Origin: Hyphomicrobiales bacterium
Lineage (GTDB): Bacteria; Pseudomonadota; Alphaproteobacteria; Rhizobiales; Rhizobiaceae
Reading direction: 5' to 3'
Assembly (NCBI GenBank): GCA_900473745.1
Contig: UCMW01000014.1
Span: 118,507-182,506, forward strand
DNA length: 64,000 nt
In this document: piece by piece, positions 25,946 to 35,627 of the stretch
Numbering within the stretch: position 1 is the stretch's first letter
Layout of the letters: each line of letters begins with the position of its first letter
Position numbers and translations under genes: made by a program
Notes under the pieces: generated by a model
Database searches by the model: none
What the model saw: the letters and a program-made list of their open reading frames with translations, nothing else
Told to the model about the DNA's origin: nothing

Positions 25946-28224
25946 TCGACTGTCCTCACGCCCTTGCGCGGCACCACATAGCCAACCCACCAGCCAAACC
26001 CGCCCATCAAGAGGACGACGAGAGCAACGTAGATCAGGAAGTTATCCGAGAGCCAGGCCGCGGCGAGGCGTCTGAGATTGGCGGGGCTCGTGTCGGTAAT
26101 CGGCAAAAAGCTGTAGGCCTGGGGCTTGCGGTTGACGAGTTCCAGGTCGGAACGGCGGATGACGGACTCCTCGCCTTCAAGTGCTGTCCATGTTCCGGGC
26201 CTTGTCAGAGTGGTCACGCCCAGAGACAGGGATGTCTCGTCGGCCGCGCTGACAACTGTCCAGACTGCATCGCTTTCCGGCACGTGAGACTGCCTCAGGC
26301 TGATCAAGCGGTCCTGTAATTCAATGCGCACATCGTCGCCGACCTCGCGGTAGGTCAGCCAACGGTTTACCGTGGTTGCCACCACGGATAGCCAAGCCGT
26401 GATCCGGCTCTTCGCGGAGAGCTTTTCCTCGTCGAGTTTCGTCTCTACCTGGAAAGCGTTCAGCAGTGCTTCGGAATCCGACGGCTGACCCGGATCGCCG
26501 ATGGACGCCGTGATCAATCCGTCAGTCGTGGGCATATGCAGCCGATGACCCTTGGGCACCGTCAATGCGGCGCTTTCCGCAACGCCTCCATCGGCGTTCA
26601 CGACCAGAATGTTCCCCGTCGTCTTCGCCGGGTCCGGGTGGCCTATCTTCAACTCGGCAGCCAAGGGGTGGCCCGCCGAAATCGCCATGTGCGCAAGGAT
26701 GGTCAGTGCCGAGCCGAGGCGTGCCGGGGTCGGGGCATCGACATAGATGTCGAATGCGCCGGTGCCTGCGAAGGGGAAGGATTTGCCGGCAAAGGCTGCC
26801 AGATCCGGCAGCCGTCCAGCGCGTGCCAGTGGCGGGATGGTGACGGTCGTCTCCTGCAGCATCAGGAAACGGGAGCGGCTTTCCTCGCGTGCCGCCGGAT
26901 CGCAGGCGAGATCGCTTGCCGTCGGCAGTTCGGCAAGGATGCGGACATGATTGACGCCCGGGTGGAAGGCGCGCAGCGGCAATTCGAGGGGTTTGTTCTC
27001 CAGCCTTGCGCCTTCCGGGTCGTGCAGCATCTGGCTTGCTGCGGCGCGCTCGTTGACGCGGACAAGGATCTGGGTGCCTGCAGCAAGGCCTGGTGCCGTC
27101 GCCGCATTCAGATGGAGGTCCACCGTTGCGTAGTCCCCGGGATAGAAATCTGCCGGCATGACCACATCAAAAGTGGTCTGGAACAGGCGTCCCGAAAAGG
27201 GGGCCGTCTTATAGCCCACTACGGACAGTTCATGTGTCCCCGGCTGCGACCCGTCCACGATGCTGCGCGCGTCCGCCAGCTTGTTCGCCCGGATCAGAGG
27301 TTGAAGCGGACCGTTCACGGCGGCAAGCAGCAATGACTGTGCCTCGGTCTTGCCGGATGCGCGCATGGTGACGGCATAACGTCCGGCATCACCCTGGCGC
27401 ACTGACAGTCCGCGGGGCGCGCCGGCCAGAGCGTCATGGGCAGCCGGTGTTAGTTCGGGATTGCCCACGTCTCCGACATAAAGGTCGATACCCGGACCCG
27501 TTCCGGCAAGCTCGCCTGTGCTGACGATGATGTCGTTGCGCCCGAGGACCAGAGCCAGGGTCTGCATAAGCGCGAGACTATCCCGCAGAGCGGTGCTTGA
27601 GGCCTCCGGTTTCGCGATCAGGCGGATCTCCGTTGCGGCATCCGCGTTGCGGCCGACCGAAAGCAGGCTCGCGAGATCGCCATCCTCTGCCGGGACACTA
27701 GCCACGAAGCCGCTCACGAGCGGATCGAACTGGCTCCACAATTCATAGGTCGCATCGATACTGCAATCGACGCGGTGATGCTGGCGAGCGCGGATCCGAA
27801 CACTGTTCCAGCCTGCGACGAGGTCTTTGGCTGCGACAGGCACGTCATGTGTTGTCGGACCATGCGGCGAGCGGATCGGAAAACTCGAAAGCGGCTGGCC
27901 GTTCAGCTCGACGTCGACGGTGCCGTCATCGGGAAGGACCGAGACTGCATTCATGTAGCTGAGGCGCAATGCACCGCCTGTCGCCGCCTGGTCGGGCGAC
28001 AGGTAGAAGGTGAGCTCGCGGACGGCATCTTCGCCCTCCAGCCGCATATCGCTCCCCGACTGGCGAAACGGCACGAGCTGGGATTGTCCGCCTGACATCG
28101 GAGCGGTGGTGCTGAGAGAGGTTGTCGCTGGCGTCAGCTCGCTCGCGGCTGTCGAAATGTTCGGTACTGCCAGAAGGAGTGCGGTTGCCGTTGACAATAG
28201 AACGGTCAGGTTTCGCTTACGCAT
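25942..28224 (-). CDS. bcsB: cellulose synthase periplasmic subunit BcsB (cluster 2)
   Basis: This 760-residue protein has a signal peptide (LTVLLSTATALLLAVPNISTA) and a C-terminal membrane anchor (IYVALVVLLMGGFGWWVGYVV). It shares the BcsB landmarks with the cluster 1 protein (HRVDCSIDATYELWSQFDP and APFSGRLFQTTFDVVMPADF), but the two are clearly diverged, so this is not a recent duplication. The start at 28224 (MRKRNL) overlaps the bcsA stop by eight bases and gives a proper signal peptide; the open frame extends further upstream inside bcsA. Confidence 0.9.
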   Translation of the reverse strand: MRKRNLTVLLSTATALLLAVPNISTAASELTPATTSLSTTAPMSGGQSQLVPFRQSGSDMRLEGEDAVRELTFYLSPDQAATGGALRLSYMNAVSVLPDDGTVDVELNGQPLSSFPIRSPHGPTTHDVPVAAKDLVAGWNSVRIRARQHHRVDCSIDATYELWSQFDPLVSGFVASVPAEDGDLASLLSVGRNADAATEIRLIAKPEASSTALRDSLALMQTLALVLGRNDIIVSTGELAGTGPGIDLYVGDVGNPELTPAAHDALAGAPRGLSVRQGDAGRYAVTMRASGKTEAQSLLLAAVNGPLQPLIRANKLADARSIVDGSQPGTHELSVVGYKTAPFSGRLFQTTFDVVMPADFYPGDYATVDLHLNAATAPGLAAGTQILVRVNERAAASQMLHDPEGARLENKPLELPLRAFHPGVNHVRILAELPTASDLACDPAAREESRSRFLMLQETTVTIPPLARAGRLPDLAAFAGKSFPFAGTGAFDIYVDAPTPARLGSALTILAHMAISAGHPLAAELKIGHPDPAKTTGNILVVNADGGVAESAALTVPKGHRLHMPTTDGLITASIGDPGQPSDSEALLNAFQVETKLDEEKLSAKSRITAWLSVVATTVNRWLTYREVGDDVRIELQDRLISLRQSHVPESDAVWTVVSAADETSLSLGVTTLTRPGTWTALEGEESVIRRSDLELVNRKPQAYSFLPITDTSPANLRRLAAAWLSDNFLIYVALVVLLMGGFGWWVGYVVPRKGVRTVE

Positions 28225-30487
28225 ATGCCGTTCCTCTCGGTGTCGCCGACACGGCAGTAAGCGTGTCCAAGCGTGTAACAGGAGAATGGATGACCATGGG
28301 AGCATCCGGATGCGAGACTTCCGTAGTCTCCCGCACCAGGCGGAGCGCATAGGTGAAGGCGCGCAGCGTCTCGGTCATGGTCCACACGGCAAACCGGATC
28401 GTGCCGGTGAAGAAGCCCTTGTGCTTCTGGACACGGTTCCAACGATCCTGCAGCGGCTGCTGGTCGCAATACATCATCTCGGCAATGGCGACGAAGGTCT
28501 CGGGCGTTCTTTCGGCGAAGGCAAAGCCGAAGTTCGTTTCGTCCGGACGTCGGATCACGCTTCTGCAGATCAGCGGGACCTCCATGCTGCGCCCGTGACG
28601 ACGGACTTCGATGACGGCCTCATGTCCCTTCTCTATCCCGTCGACCGGTTTGCCGTCGATGAACTGGAGGGCAAGGCCACCGCTCGATACGTCACCGATG
28701 ATGACGGCGTGGCCAGTGCCCGCGAGATGCAGGATCGCGTGGCGGCGGACATTGAGGCGCTGGTTGCGTCGGCGCTCCCGGCGCTCGGAGACCGACCCCA
28801 AGGCCGCACCGGCGACACCCATGTTGATGATGTTCCAGCCGGCGACGATCAACAGCAGTTCCGACGGCATCGCCTCGGTGGTGTAGCGCCAGATGGCGTA
28901 GCAGGTGGCGGCAAGCAGCAGAAAGAAGATCAGGAAATACGGTCGGGCGAGGGGAGACAGCTTGCTCTCGTCGAGTGTCTGTCCCTTCGACGTGACGTTG
29001 AAGGTCGGCTTGCGCGGGTTGCGAACGACGCTCAGGATCGCGCCGAAAAGCATGACTGATTGCACATACTCATAGAGTTCCGACACCCAGGGCCAACGGA
29101 CGCGACCGAAAAGGTAGCTCTGCATGGCGAAGGAAGAGATGAGGTAGGTGACCGAATAGCATACGAATTCGGTGATGTTGGCTTCGAAGATCTGCAGCGA
29201 GAAGAAGATGTAGAGCAACGGCGAGAACATGAAGGTCAGCCGTGTCAGGGGAAAGAGCCAGAAGAGGTTTGTGCCGGCGTAGCAGATGCGCTGCGCCGTG
29301 GTCAGGCCGCGTTGCAGGAAGGGACGGCTGAGCGTCAGGATCTGCAGCATGCCTTGCGCCCAACGGACGCGCTGGCCGATGAAGGAGACGAGGGTCTCGG
29401 GCTGCAGGCCGGCGATCAGCGGCTTGTCGACATAGAGGCTGTGCCAGCCGCGGCAATGCAGGGCCAGGGCGCTTTCGCAATCTTCGGTGATGGACTGGCC
29501 TGAAAAGCCGTCGGTTTCCTTCAGCGCCTTGCGGCGCAGAACGGCTGCGGAACCGCAGAAAAAGGAGGCATTCCATTTGTCCAAGCCGCGTTGCACGACG
29601 GAGTAGAACATCTCGTTCTCCGACGGCATCTTGCCAAAAGTCTGGAGGTTCTTTTCCAGCGGATCCGGATTGAGGAAGTAGTGGGGAGTCTGAACCAGGA
29701 AGAGCTTCTCGTCATAGGAGAAGTAGCCGATCGTTTCATTGAGGAATTCGCGCACCGGCGCATGGTCAGCGTCGAAGACGACGACCAGTTCGCCTGAGGA
29801 TATTCCGAGCCCGGCGTTGAGGTTGCCGGCTTTGGCATGGCTGTTTTCCGCACGGGCATGGTAGCGCACGCCAAGGGCTGCGGCGAGTGCCTGCAGTTCC
29901 TCGCGACGACGACGGGCGGCGATCGCGGCGCGAGGGTCGGACTGATTGCATTTGGCATCGGTACCGCCGTCATCCAGAAGATAGACGGTCAGTTTGTCTG
30001 CCGGGTAGTTCATCGACTTCGCCGCTGCGAGCGTCAATGCCAGGAGGTCGGCGGATTCGTTGTAGGATGGAACGAAGACGTCGACGGTCGGCTTCTCGCT
30101 ATCTGGCAGGCGCGGTGCAGGCTTGCGCTGAAGGGGATCGGCGACAATGAAGAAATTGATCGCCAACATCACAAGGCAGTACATCTCCGCCGCATAGAGA
30201 ATGATGCCGGGAATGAAGTTCAATGGTTCGTGGATATCCGGCAGCGTCTCCGTCGTGCGCCAGAAGGCGTAACGCAGGGCGAGGACCGCAGAGAAGACGA
30301 AGGTCATCAGACGGAAAGTCTTGTTCTGCGGGCGCATCATGAACAAGAGCATCAGCCCCAGTATGGCGAGGCTCAGAACGAGCTGCGCCTGAAGGCTGAT
30401 CGGAAGCCACAGCAGGAATACACCAAGAAGGCCCGCGAAGATCGCGGGCAACGCAACGCACATCATGTGCCAAACCCCATGTTTCAC
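28217..30487 (-). CDS. bcsA: cellulose synthase catalytic subunit BcsA with intact PilZ (cluster 2)
   Basis: This 756-residue family 2 glycosyltransferase shows DDG (172-174), DAD (239-241), FFCGS, TED (334-336) and QRVRW (372-376), with FNVTSKG as gating-loop segment and hydrophobic helices on both sides. Its PilZ domain is intact: arginines in RRRNQR (about 572-577) and D-V-S-S-G-G (599-604) form the standard c-di-GMP site. It is therefore expected to be the c-di-GMP-activated cellulose synthase. The start used is GTG at 30487; an ATG at 30466 would also fit. It is first in cluster 2, with an 800-base gap upstream. Confidence 0.9.
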   Translation of the reverse strand: MKHGVWHMMCVALPAIFAGLLGVFLLWLPISLQAQLVLSLAILGLMLLFMMRPQNKTFRLMTFVFSAVLALRYAFWRTTETLPDIHEPLNFIPGIILYAAEMYCLVMLAINFFIVADPLQRKPAPRLPDSEKPTVDVFVPSYNESADLLALTLAAAKSMNYPADKLTVYLLDDGGTDAKCNQSDPRAAIAARRRREELQALAAALGVRYHARAENSHAKAGNLNAGLGISSGELVVVFDADHAPVREFLNETIGYFSYDEKLFLVQTPHYFLNPDPLEKNLQTFGKMPSENEMFYSVVQRGLDKWNASFFCGSAAVLRRKALKETDGFSGQSITEDCESALALHCRGWHSLYVDKPLIAGLQPETLVSFIGQRVRWAQGMLQILTLSRPFLQRGLTTAQRICYAGTNLFWLFPLTRLTFMFSPLLYIFFSLQIFEANITEFVCYSVTYLISSFAMQSYLFGRVRWPWVSELYEYVQSVMLFGAILSVVRNPRKPTFNVTSKGQTLDESKLSPLARPYFLIFFLLLAATCYAIWRYTTEAMPSELLLIVAGWNIINMGVAGAALGSVSERRERRRNQRLNVRRHAILHLAGTGHAVIIGDVSSGGLALQFIDGKPVDGIEKGHEAVIEVRRHGRSMEVPLICRSVIRRPDETNFGFAFAERTPETFVAIAEMMYCDQQPLQDRWNRVQKHKGFFTGTIRFAVWTMTETLRAFTYALRLVRETTEVSHPDAPMVIHSPVTRLDTLTAVSATPRGTAYA

Positions 30488-31289
30488 CCCACCGCAGCTT
30501 CATCTGCGGCGATCCCCCAAAAGGAACACCCGGCAAATAGGGGGTTATTTCTTAGCAAATTGATAAGGCCTCCAAGCTCTTCAGCCCTTCAATTGCACGA
30601 TTCGGTTCTCATGGCCTCTGAGTTAAGTGATTGATTTGTAGTATTGTATTTAAGCTTTCCATCAGAGTTTTCGGATGGACGAATTGTTGAAAGTCCTAAA
30701 CCTGATCTAATCGAGATGGTTGATGTGGTGTTAAGATTGCGTGGTTGCAGACAACTCTGCTCCGGGGCGGCACAGCTTTTTGGTAGGCATTGGTCGGCAC
30801 TGCGCGTTCATGTCGGTTGCAATCACGTTTCCGCGCAGTCTTTGTGCTTCGGCAGGCACTTGAGGTGTGATTGGTTTCCAAAAGCGGTCTCGTCGGTGAC
30901 GTGCCAGACTTCGCCGCTCTGATGAGCCTGCCTGTGAGACTTGGCTGTTTCCCAAGGGCGGCTGCGGATATCCGTGGCGACAAGCGTAATCCTGAAACAA
31001 TTGGCGGAACACCGGTGCCTGCATGACAGTAAGCCCGGCGTCGTTGCTCTTCAGCTCTTAGACGAAGGTTGATCTCTCCACGTCTGCGCCCCGATGATAC
31101 AGAGTGTTATCGGACTTGTACCGACAAGCAGGAGGGTTTCCATGATATCCGCCGCTGCGAAAGCGGCAGAGTTGGGGGCAGATAAGATTGCCTCGATGGA
31201 TGGGAGCTAATTCGACATCGCGGATGGCCTGTTCAGTACAAACCGAACGGGTTGATTGTTTCAAGCCAGCATTCACGGAGGAGGGAATA
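30488..31289. other. intergenic region (802 bp) between bcsA and the MHS symporter
   Basis: This is the longest gap in the window. It is divergent and so must hold the promoters of cellulose cluster 2 and of the symporter. A GGAGGAGGG ribosome-binding site precedes the symporter ATG. Short open frames exist on both strands, but none has a convincing start, codon pattern or recognisable protein. No RNA gene was recognised. Confidence 0.5.
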
Positions 31290-33074
31290 ATGGCAACTAC
31301 GGAATTGAACGTCGGGGACCGTTCGCGGCCCATGACGGCGGAGGAGCGAAAGGTTATCATCGCCTCGTCCGCCGGCACCATTTTTGAATGGTACGATTTC
31401 TATCTCTACGGCTCGCTGGCAGCGATCATCGGCGCGCAGTTCTTTACGGCGTTTCCCGAAGCAACGCGTAACGTATTCGCACTTCTGGCATTCGCGGCGG
31501 GCTTCATTGTGCGCCCGTTCGGCGCACTGGTGTTCGGTGCGCTCGGCGACCTCATCGGCCGCAAGTACACCTTCCTCATGACCATCCTGATCATGGGTTT
31601 CTCGACCTTCCTGGTCGGTCTCCTGCCGACCTACAACAGCTGGGGTGCAGCAGCACCGATCATCCTGATCATCCTGCGCATGGCCCAGGGCCTGGCGCTG
31701 GGTGGTGAGTATGGCGGTGCGGCGGTCTATGTCGCCGAACATGCGCCGTCTAATCAGCGTGGCTACTTCACCGCCTTCATCCAGACTACGGCGACGCTCG
31801 GGCTCCTGCTCTCGCTGATCGTGATCCTGTCGGTGCAGAGCTACGTCAACGCCAACTGGGATCCGACTCCGGTTCTCGACGCGGCCGGTGCTGCCGTCAT
31901 GAACCCGGATGGCACGGCCAAGATGATCAAGGCCTTCGACCTCTGGGGCTGGCGCGTTCCATTCCTCGGCTCGATCGTGCTCCTTGCAATCTCGCTCTAC
32001 ATCCGCCTGCAGATGAACGAATCACCCGCCTTCAAGAAGATGAAGGAAGAGGGTGCGGCATCCAAGGCACCGCTGCGCGAAGCCTTCGGCACATGGAAGA
32101 ACGGCAAGATCGCTCTGATCGCCCTGTTCGGTCTCGTCGCCGGTCAGGCCGTCGTCTGGTACTCCGGTCAGTTCTACGCCTTGTTCTTCATGCAGAACGT
32201 CATCAAGGTCGACAGCTTCACGGCCAACGTCATGGTTGCCTGGTCGCTGATCCTCGGCACCGGCGGCTTCCTGTTCTTCGGTTCGCTGTCGGACAGAATC
32301 GGTCGTAAGCCGATCATTCTGGCGGGCTGCCTGATTGCGGCTCTCACCTACAACTTCGTCTTCCCGCTGCTGACCCAGACGGCCAACCCGGCCCTCTACG
32401 CTGCTCACCAGACCCCGGTCACCGTGACGGCTTCTCCGAACGATTGCTCGTTCCAGTTCAACCCGACGGGGACTGCCAAGTTTACCTCGTCTTGCGACAT
32501 AGCCAAGTCGACGCTTGCCCGCACCTCGGTCAACTATGAGACGATCGAAGATCCGGCAGCAACCGTCGCCCAGGTCAAGGTCGGCGATACCGTCATCGCT
32601 TCCTATGACGCAACGACACTGTCGGGCGACGCTGCCAAGGCCACGCCTGCTGCCTTCACCAAGTCGGTCAACGACGCACTGACGGCTGCCGGTTATCCGC
32701 TGGTTGCTGAAAACAACACCAGTGTCGTGAGGGCTCAGCACTTCTTCGATATCTTCAGCGGCCAGAAGATTACGGTCATCCTGATCCTGACCTACCTGAT
32801 CATCCTGGTCACCATGGTGTACGGCCCGATCGCGGCCATGCTCGTCGAACTCTATCCGACCCGCATCCGCTATTCCGGCCTGTCGCTGCCTTACCACATC
32901 GGCAACGGCTGGTTCGGTGGTCTGATGCCGGCGACCGCATTTGCGATCTCGGCTCAGACCGGCAACGTCTACGGCGGCCTGTGGTACCCGATCATCATCG
33001 CGGGTGCGACCGTCGTCATCGGTGCCCTTCTGGTCCCGGGCAATACGCACAAGAAGGACATCTTCAAGGACTGA
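31290..33074 (+). CDS. MFS transporter, metabolite:H+ symporter (MHS) family
   Basis: This 594-residue inner-membrane symporter resembles ShiA/ProP. Twelve hydrophobic helices are visible, with the motif GDLIGRKYTF between helices 2 and 3 and a second copy, DRIGRKPIIL. Between the helices near residues 360-380 and 500-520 there is a long polar insertion of about 110 residues with two cysteines, predicted to lie in the periplasm; this makes the protein longer than typical MHS members. The start at 31290 follows a strong GGAGGAGGG site. Likely substrates are organic acids or osmolytes; not determinable here. Confidence 0.87.
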   Translation: MATTELNVGDRSRPMTAEERKVIIASSAGTIFEWYDFYLYGSLAAIIGAQFFTAFPEATRNVFALLAFAAGFIVRPFGALVFGALGDLIGRKYTFLMTILIMGFSTFLVGLLPTYNSWGAAAPIILIILRMAQGLALGGEYGGAAVYVAEHAPSNQRGYFTAFIQTTATLGLLLSLIVILSVQSYVNANWDPTPVLDAAGAAVMNPDGTAKMIKAFDLWGWRVPFLGSIVLLAISLYIRLQMNESPAFKKMKEEGAASKAPLREAFGTWKNGKIALIALFGLVAGQAVVWYSGQFYALFFMQNVIKVDSFTANVMVAWSLILGTGGFLFFGSLSDRIGRKPIILAGCLIAALTYNFVFPLLTQTANPALYAAHQTPVTVTASPNDCSFQFNPTGTAKFTSSCDIAKSTLARTSVNYETIEDPAATVAQVKVGDTVIASYDATTLSGDAAKATPAAFTKSVNDALTAAGYPLVAENNTSVVRAQHFFDIFSGQKITVILILTYLIILVTMVYGPIAAMLVELYPTRIRYSGLSLPYHIGNGWFGGLMPATAFAISAQTGNVYGGLWYPIIIAGATVVIGALLVPGNTHKKDIFKD

Positions 33075-33103
33075 TATTCGACAGACAGTCTTGAAGTTCC
33101 AGG

Positions 33104-33134
33104 ACAGGCCGGCGTCTCGCCGGCCTGTTTTCGT
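33104..33134 (+). terminator. terminator after the MHS symporter
   Basis: A perfect 11-base stem ACAGGCCGGCG / CGCCGGCCTGT with a TCT loop is followed by TTTCGTT, 30 bases after the symporter stop codon. The following 270 bases up to the small membrane protein gene hold nothing recognisable. Confidence 0.8.
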
Positions 33135-33404
33135 TGGAAGAGGGGGCAGTGACGTCACGACCTCCGGTCCCAGCCTGCCCAAGCACGTATTGTTCGCCAG
33201 TCAAGTTCTTCGATCGGGTTGCCGTATCGTGTACCCGTCCTGCGGCAATGCGTCGAAGGACTGTGTCCCAACGCGGCCCTCAAGAGAGCAGTCGCTACAG
33301 ATTCGGCGCGGTTTATCCCTCCGCTTGCCGTAAATGGTTTCCGATACGGGGGTCGCCTGCAGCGAGCCCGTATCGCCCTGTAGTGGCCGTCAGATGGGGA
33401 GAAT

Positions 33405-33680
33405 CTAGCGACGCGCTTTTTCGAATGCCGTCCAGGCTGCAAGCAATACGGCGAGGATCAGCGCGTTGCTCACGACGCCGAGGCCAATCGCCTCGAAGCG
33501 GTTGACCGTCGATGTAGCAGCGGTCGTCAAGGGAATGAGGATGGCGATGAAAACCACGCCCATGGCAAGCGGCATCCACAGACCCATGTTTGCCCTCGTC
33601 CGCAATGCCGTTAGCAGCAGGAAGAAGATCAACCCGATCCGAAATGGATCGATCAGTTGAGAAAATACGATGTCCTCCAC
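33405..33680 (-). CDS. small hypothetical membrane protein
   Basis: This 91-residue protein of unknown function has three hydrophobic segments (IGLIFFLLLTAL, GLWMPLAMGVVFIAILIPL and VVSNALILAVLLAAWTAF) and a basic C-terminus (FEKARR). The GTG start at 33680 is preceded by a GGGAGGCAGGC ribosome-binding site; an upstream in-frame ATG would add a poorly hydrophobic leader. It stands alone between two transporter loci. The topology and ribosome-binding site support a real gene, but no family is recognised. Confidence 0.6.
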   Translation of the reverse strand: MEDIVFSQLIDPFRIGLIFFLLLTALRTRANMGLWMPLAMGVVFIAILIPLTTAATSTVNRFEAIGLGVVSNALILAVLLAAWTAFEKARR

Positions 33681-34181
33681 GCCTGCCTCCCTACGGTGCA
33701 ATATCCGACTTCCCGGCCGCGGCATTGGCGTGCCGAGGCTACCGCAGGTTATGCGGCTTGATCTGCTCCGTCTAGCCTAAGGTTATGAAAAAATGCTATA
33801 ATTTTACTTTTGTCGCGTGGTTTAGCGGCCGTTGCGAGCGGCGCCTCCGATTGCGCGGGGGGTGCTGCGGGCGGGTCGCATCGAATTGCGGTTTATCCTC
33901 CATTTAGACGGCGTGCTGTCGAGCAGGTTCGCCATCAGGGGCACGTTTGCGGCTTAAAGGATAGGCTTGCCAATCTCTAGCCTCCCCGAAGTGCCGGTGA
34001 CAGGTGGGTGACAGGTTTGGCTGCTAGGCGTATGGTCACATCGTTCCGTGGAGGCGGGGCAGATGGGACATGGGAGGAGCAGGCCAAGCCTGAAGCGGTT
34101 GTATCCGCAGTGAGCAAACCTGCGTTCTCCCCACAGATCAGTTGAAAGCGGCAAGAGCCGCATTGATGGTGGAGGACTATC
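33681..34181. other. intergenic region (501 bp) upstream of tctC
   Basis: This divergent gap holds the promoters of the small membrane protein and of the tct operon. A TATAAT-like hexamer occurs near 33796, and a GGAGGA ribosome-binding site stands at 34171. No gene is recognised. Confidence 0.45.
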
Positions 34182-35126
34182 TTGAAACACATTTTCCTGG
34201 CTACTTTTCTCGCTGGCGCATTGGCTCTTCCGGCCGCCGCTGCCGACTACACGATCATCGCTCCGGCAGCGCCTGGCGGCGGCTGGGACCAGACCGCTCG
34301 CTCGCTGCAGGCGGTCCTGCAGTCTGAAGGCATTTCCGGCAATGTTCAGGTCGTGAACGTCCCCGGCGCCGGCGGCACCATCGGTCTCGCCCAGTTCGCC
34401 AGCCAGCAGAACGCTAACCCGAATGCCCTTATCGTCGGTGGCTATGTCATGGTCGGCGCCATCCTGACGAACCAGTCGCCGGTCACCCTCGCCGACGTCA
34501 CGCCGATCGCACGCCTCACCGGTGAATATGAGGCCATCGTCGTTCCGGCCAATTCCGAGATCCAGAACATCGGCCAGCTGGTCGAGAAGCTGAAGGCGGA
34601 TCCGGGCTCCGTTTCCTGGGCCGGTGGTTCTGCCGGTGGCACCGACCATATTGGTGCTGGTCTCATTGCCAAGGCTGCCGGCGTCGATCCGACGAAGATC
34701 AACTACATCGCCTATTCGGGCGGCGGTGAAGCGCTTGCTGCCATCCTCGGCGGCCAGGTCACCGTCGGCATTTCCAGCTACGGCGAATTCCAGGCCCAGG
34801 TTGCTGCCGGCACCCTGCGTCTGCTCGCTGTTTCCAGCGCCGAGCGTATCGAAGGTGCGGATGCCCCGACGCTCAAGGAAAGCGGTCTCGATGTCGTGCT
34901 GCAGAACTGGCGTATGGTGGCTGCCGCTCCGGGCCTGACCGACGAACAGAAGGCGGCCGTCACGGCGGATGTCGAGAAGCTTGCGAAGTCGGCTGGCTGG
35001 CAGGAAACGCTGAAGACCAAGAACTGGCAGGACACCTACCTTGTCGGCGCTGCCTTTGAAGAGCAGCTCGCCAAGGACATTGCTGCCACTGAAGCGATCC
35101 TCAAAGACATCGGTCTGGTGAAATGA
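34182..35126 (+). CDS. tctC: tripartite tricarboxylate transporter substrate-binding protein
   Basis: This 314-residue periplasmic binding protein has a signal peptide (IFLATFLAGALALPAAAA) and the Bug/TctC pattern: YTIIAPAAPGGGWDQTARSL for the ligand loop and VPGAGGTIGLAQFA. The TTG start at 34182 is supported by a GGAGGA element nine bases upstream and by the signal peptide. It overlaps tctB by an ATGA. Members of this family capture citrate, other carboxylates or aromatic acids; the ligand here is unknown. Confidence 0.88.
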   Translation: MKHIFLATFLAGALALPAAAADYTIIAPAAPGGGWDQTARSLQAVLQSEGISGNVQVVNVPGAGGTIGLAQFASQQNANPNALIVGGYVMVGAILTNQSPVTLADVTPIARLTGEYEAIVVPANSEIQNIGQLVEKLKADPGSVSWAGGSAGGTDHIGAGLIAKAAGVDPTKINYIAYSGGGEALAAILGGQVTVGISSYGEFQAQVAAGTLRLLAVSSAERIEGADAPTLKESGLDVVLQNWRMVAAAPGLTDEQKAAVTADVEKLAKSAGWQETLKTKNWQDTYLVGAAFEEQLAKDIAATEAILKDIGLVK

Positions 35127-35617
35127 GCATGGAAGAGCGTTCTTCCGAGCAACGCACGCGCCGCCCTGATTGGGCGGCGCTGGCCATCGCGGTGGTCATG
35201 TTCGCGATCGCCGGCCTGATCTTCTACGATGTCGCTCGTCTGCAGGGTGGCAATCTCTATTCCGGGATTGGTCCCGCAACCGTGCCGAAGGGGATCGCTA
35301 TCGGTCTGATCGGACTTGCCATCTGGACGGTCTTTGCCGCCTTGCGTCGGGATTTCCCAGAGCGCGAGCACCAGGAGCTTCCGCCGGTCTTGTTCATCGT
35401 CGCGGGTCTCGCCGCGCAGATGCTGCTCCTGAAGACTGTCGGATTTTCGATTGCGACCGGTGTCCTGTTTGCCTTGACGGCCGCAGGGTTCGGCAAGAAG
35501 AAATTCTGGATCTCGCTGCCTGCGGGCGTCGCGCTCTCCTTCGTCGTGTGGATCGTTTTCGCGCGCTTCCTGCAACTGTCCTTGCCAGCCGGCCCACTCG
35601 AACGGCTGTTCTTCTGA
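35123..35617 (+). CDS. tctB: tripartite tricarboxylate transporter small permease
   Basis: This 164-residue membrane protein has four hydrophobic segments ([56 protein letters not shown] and [17 protein letters not shown]), the topology of TctB. It sits between tctC (four-base overlap) and tctA (ten-base gap) in the fixed order C-B-A of this sodium- or proton-coupled transporter class. Confidence 0.85.
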   Translation: MSMEERSSEQRTRRPDWAALAIAVVMFAIAGLIFYDVARLQGGNLYSGIGPATVPKGIAIGLIGLAIWTVFAALRRDFPEREHQELPPVLFIVAGLAAQMLLLKTVGFSIATGVLFALTAAGFGKKKFWISLPAGVALSFVVWIVFARFLQLSLPAGPLERLFF

Positions 35618-35627
35618 GGGGAACCCC

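Noticed and set aside
18812..30487. Interpretation of one BcsA as a mixed-linkage beta-glucan synthase (BgsA type).
   Set aside because: Both catalytic genes are paired with a BcsB and cellulose-type partners and have BcsA-like gating loops, so cellulose is the simpler call, though not proven for cluster 1.
30644..31381. Short open frames in the 800-base gap upstream of cluster 2.
   Set aside because: They lack ribosome-binding sites and recognisable protein features, and one overlaps the symporter start antisense.
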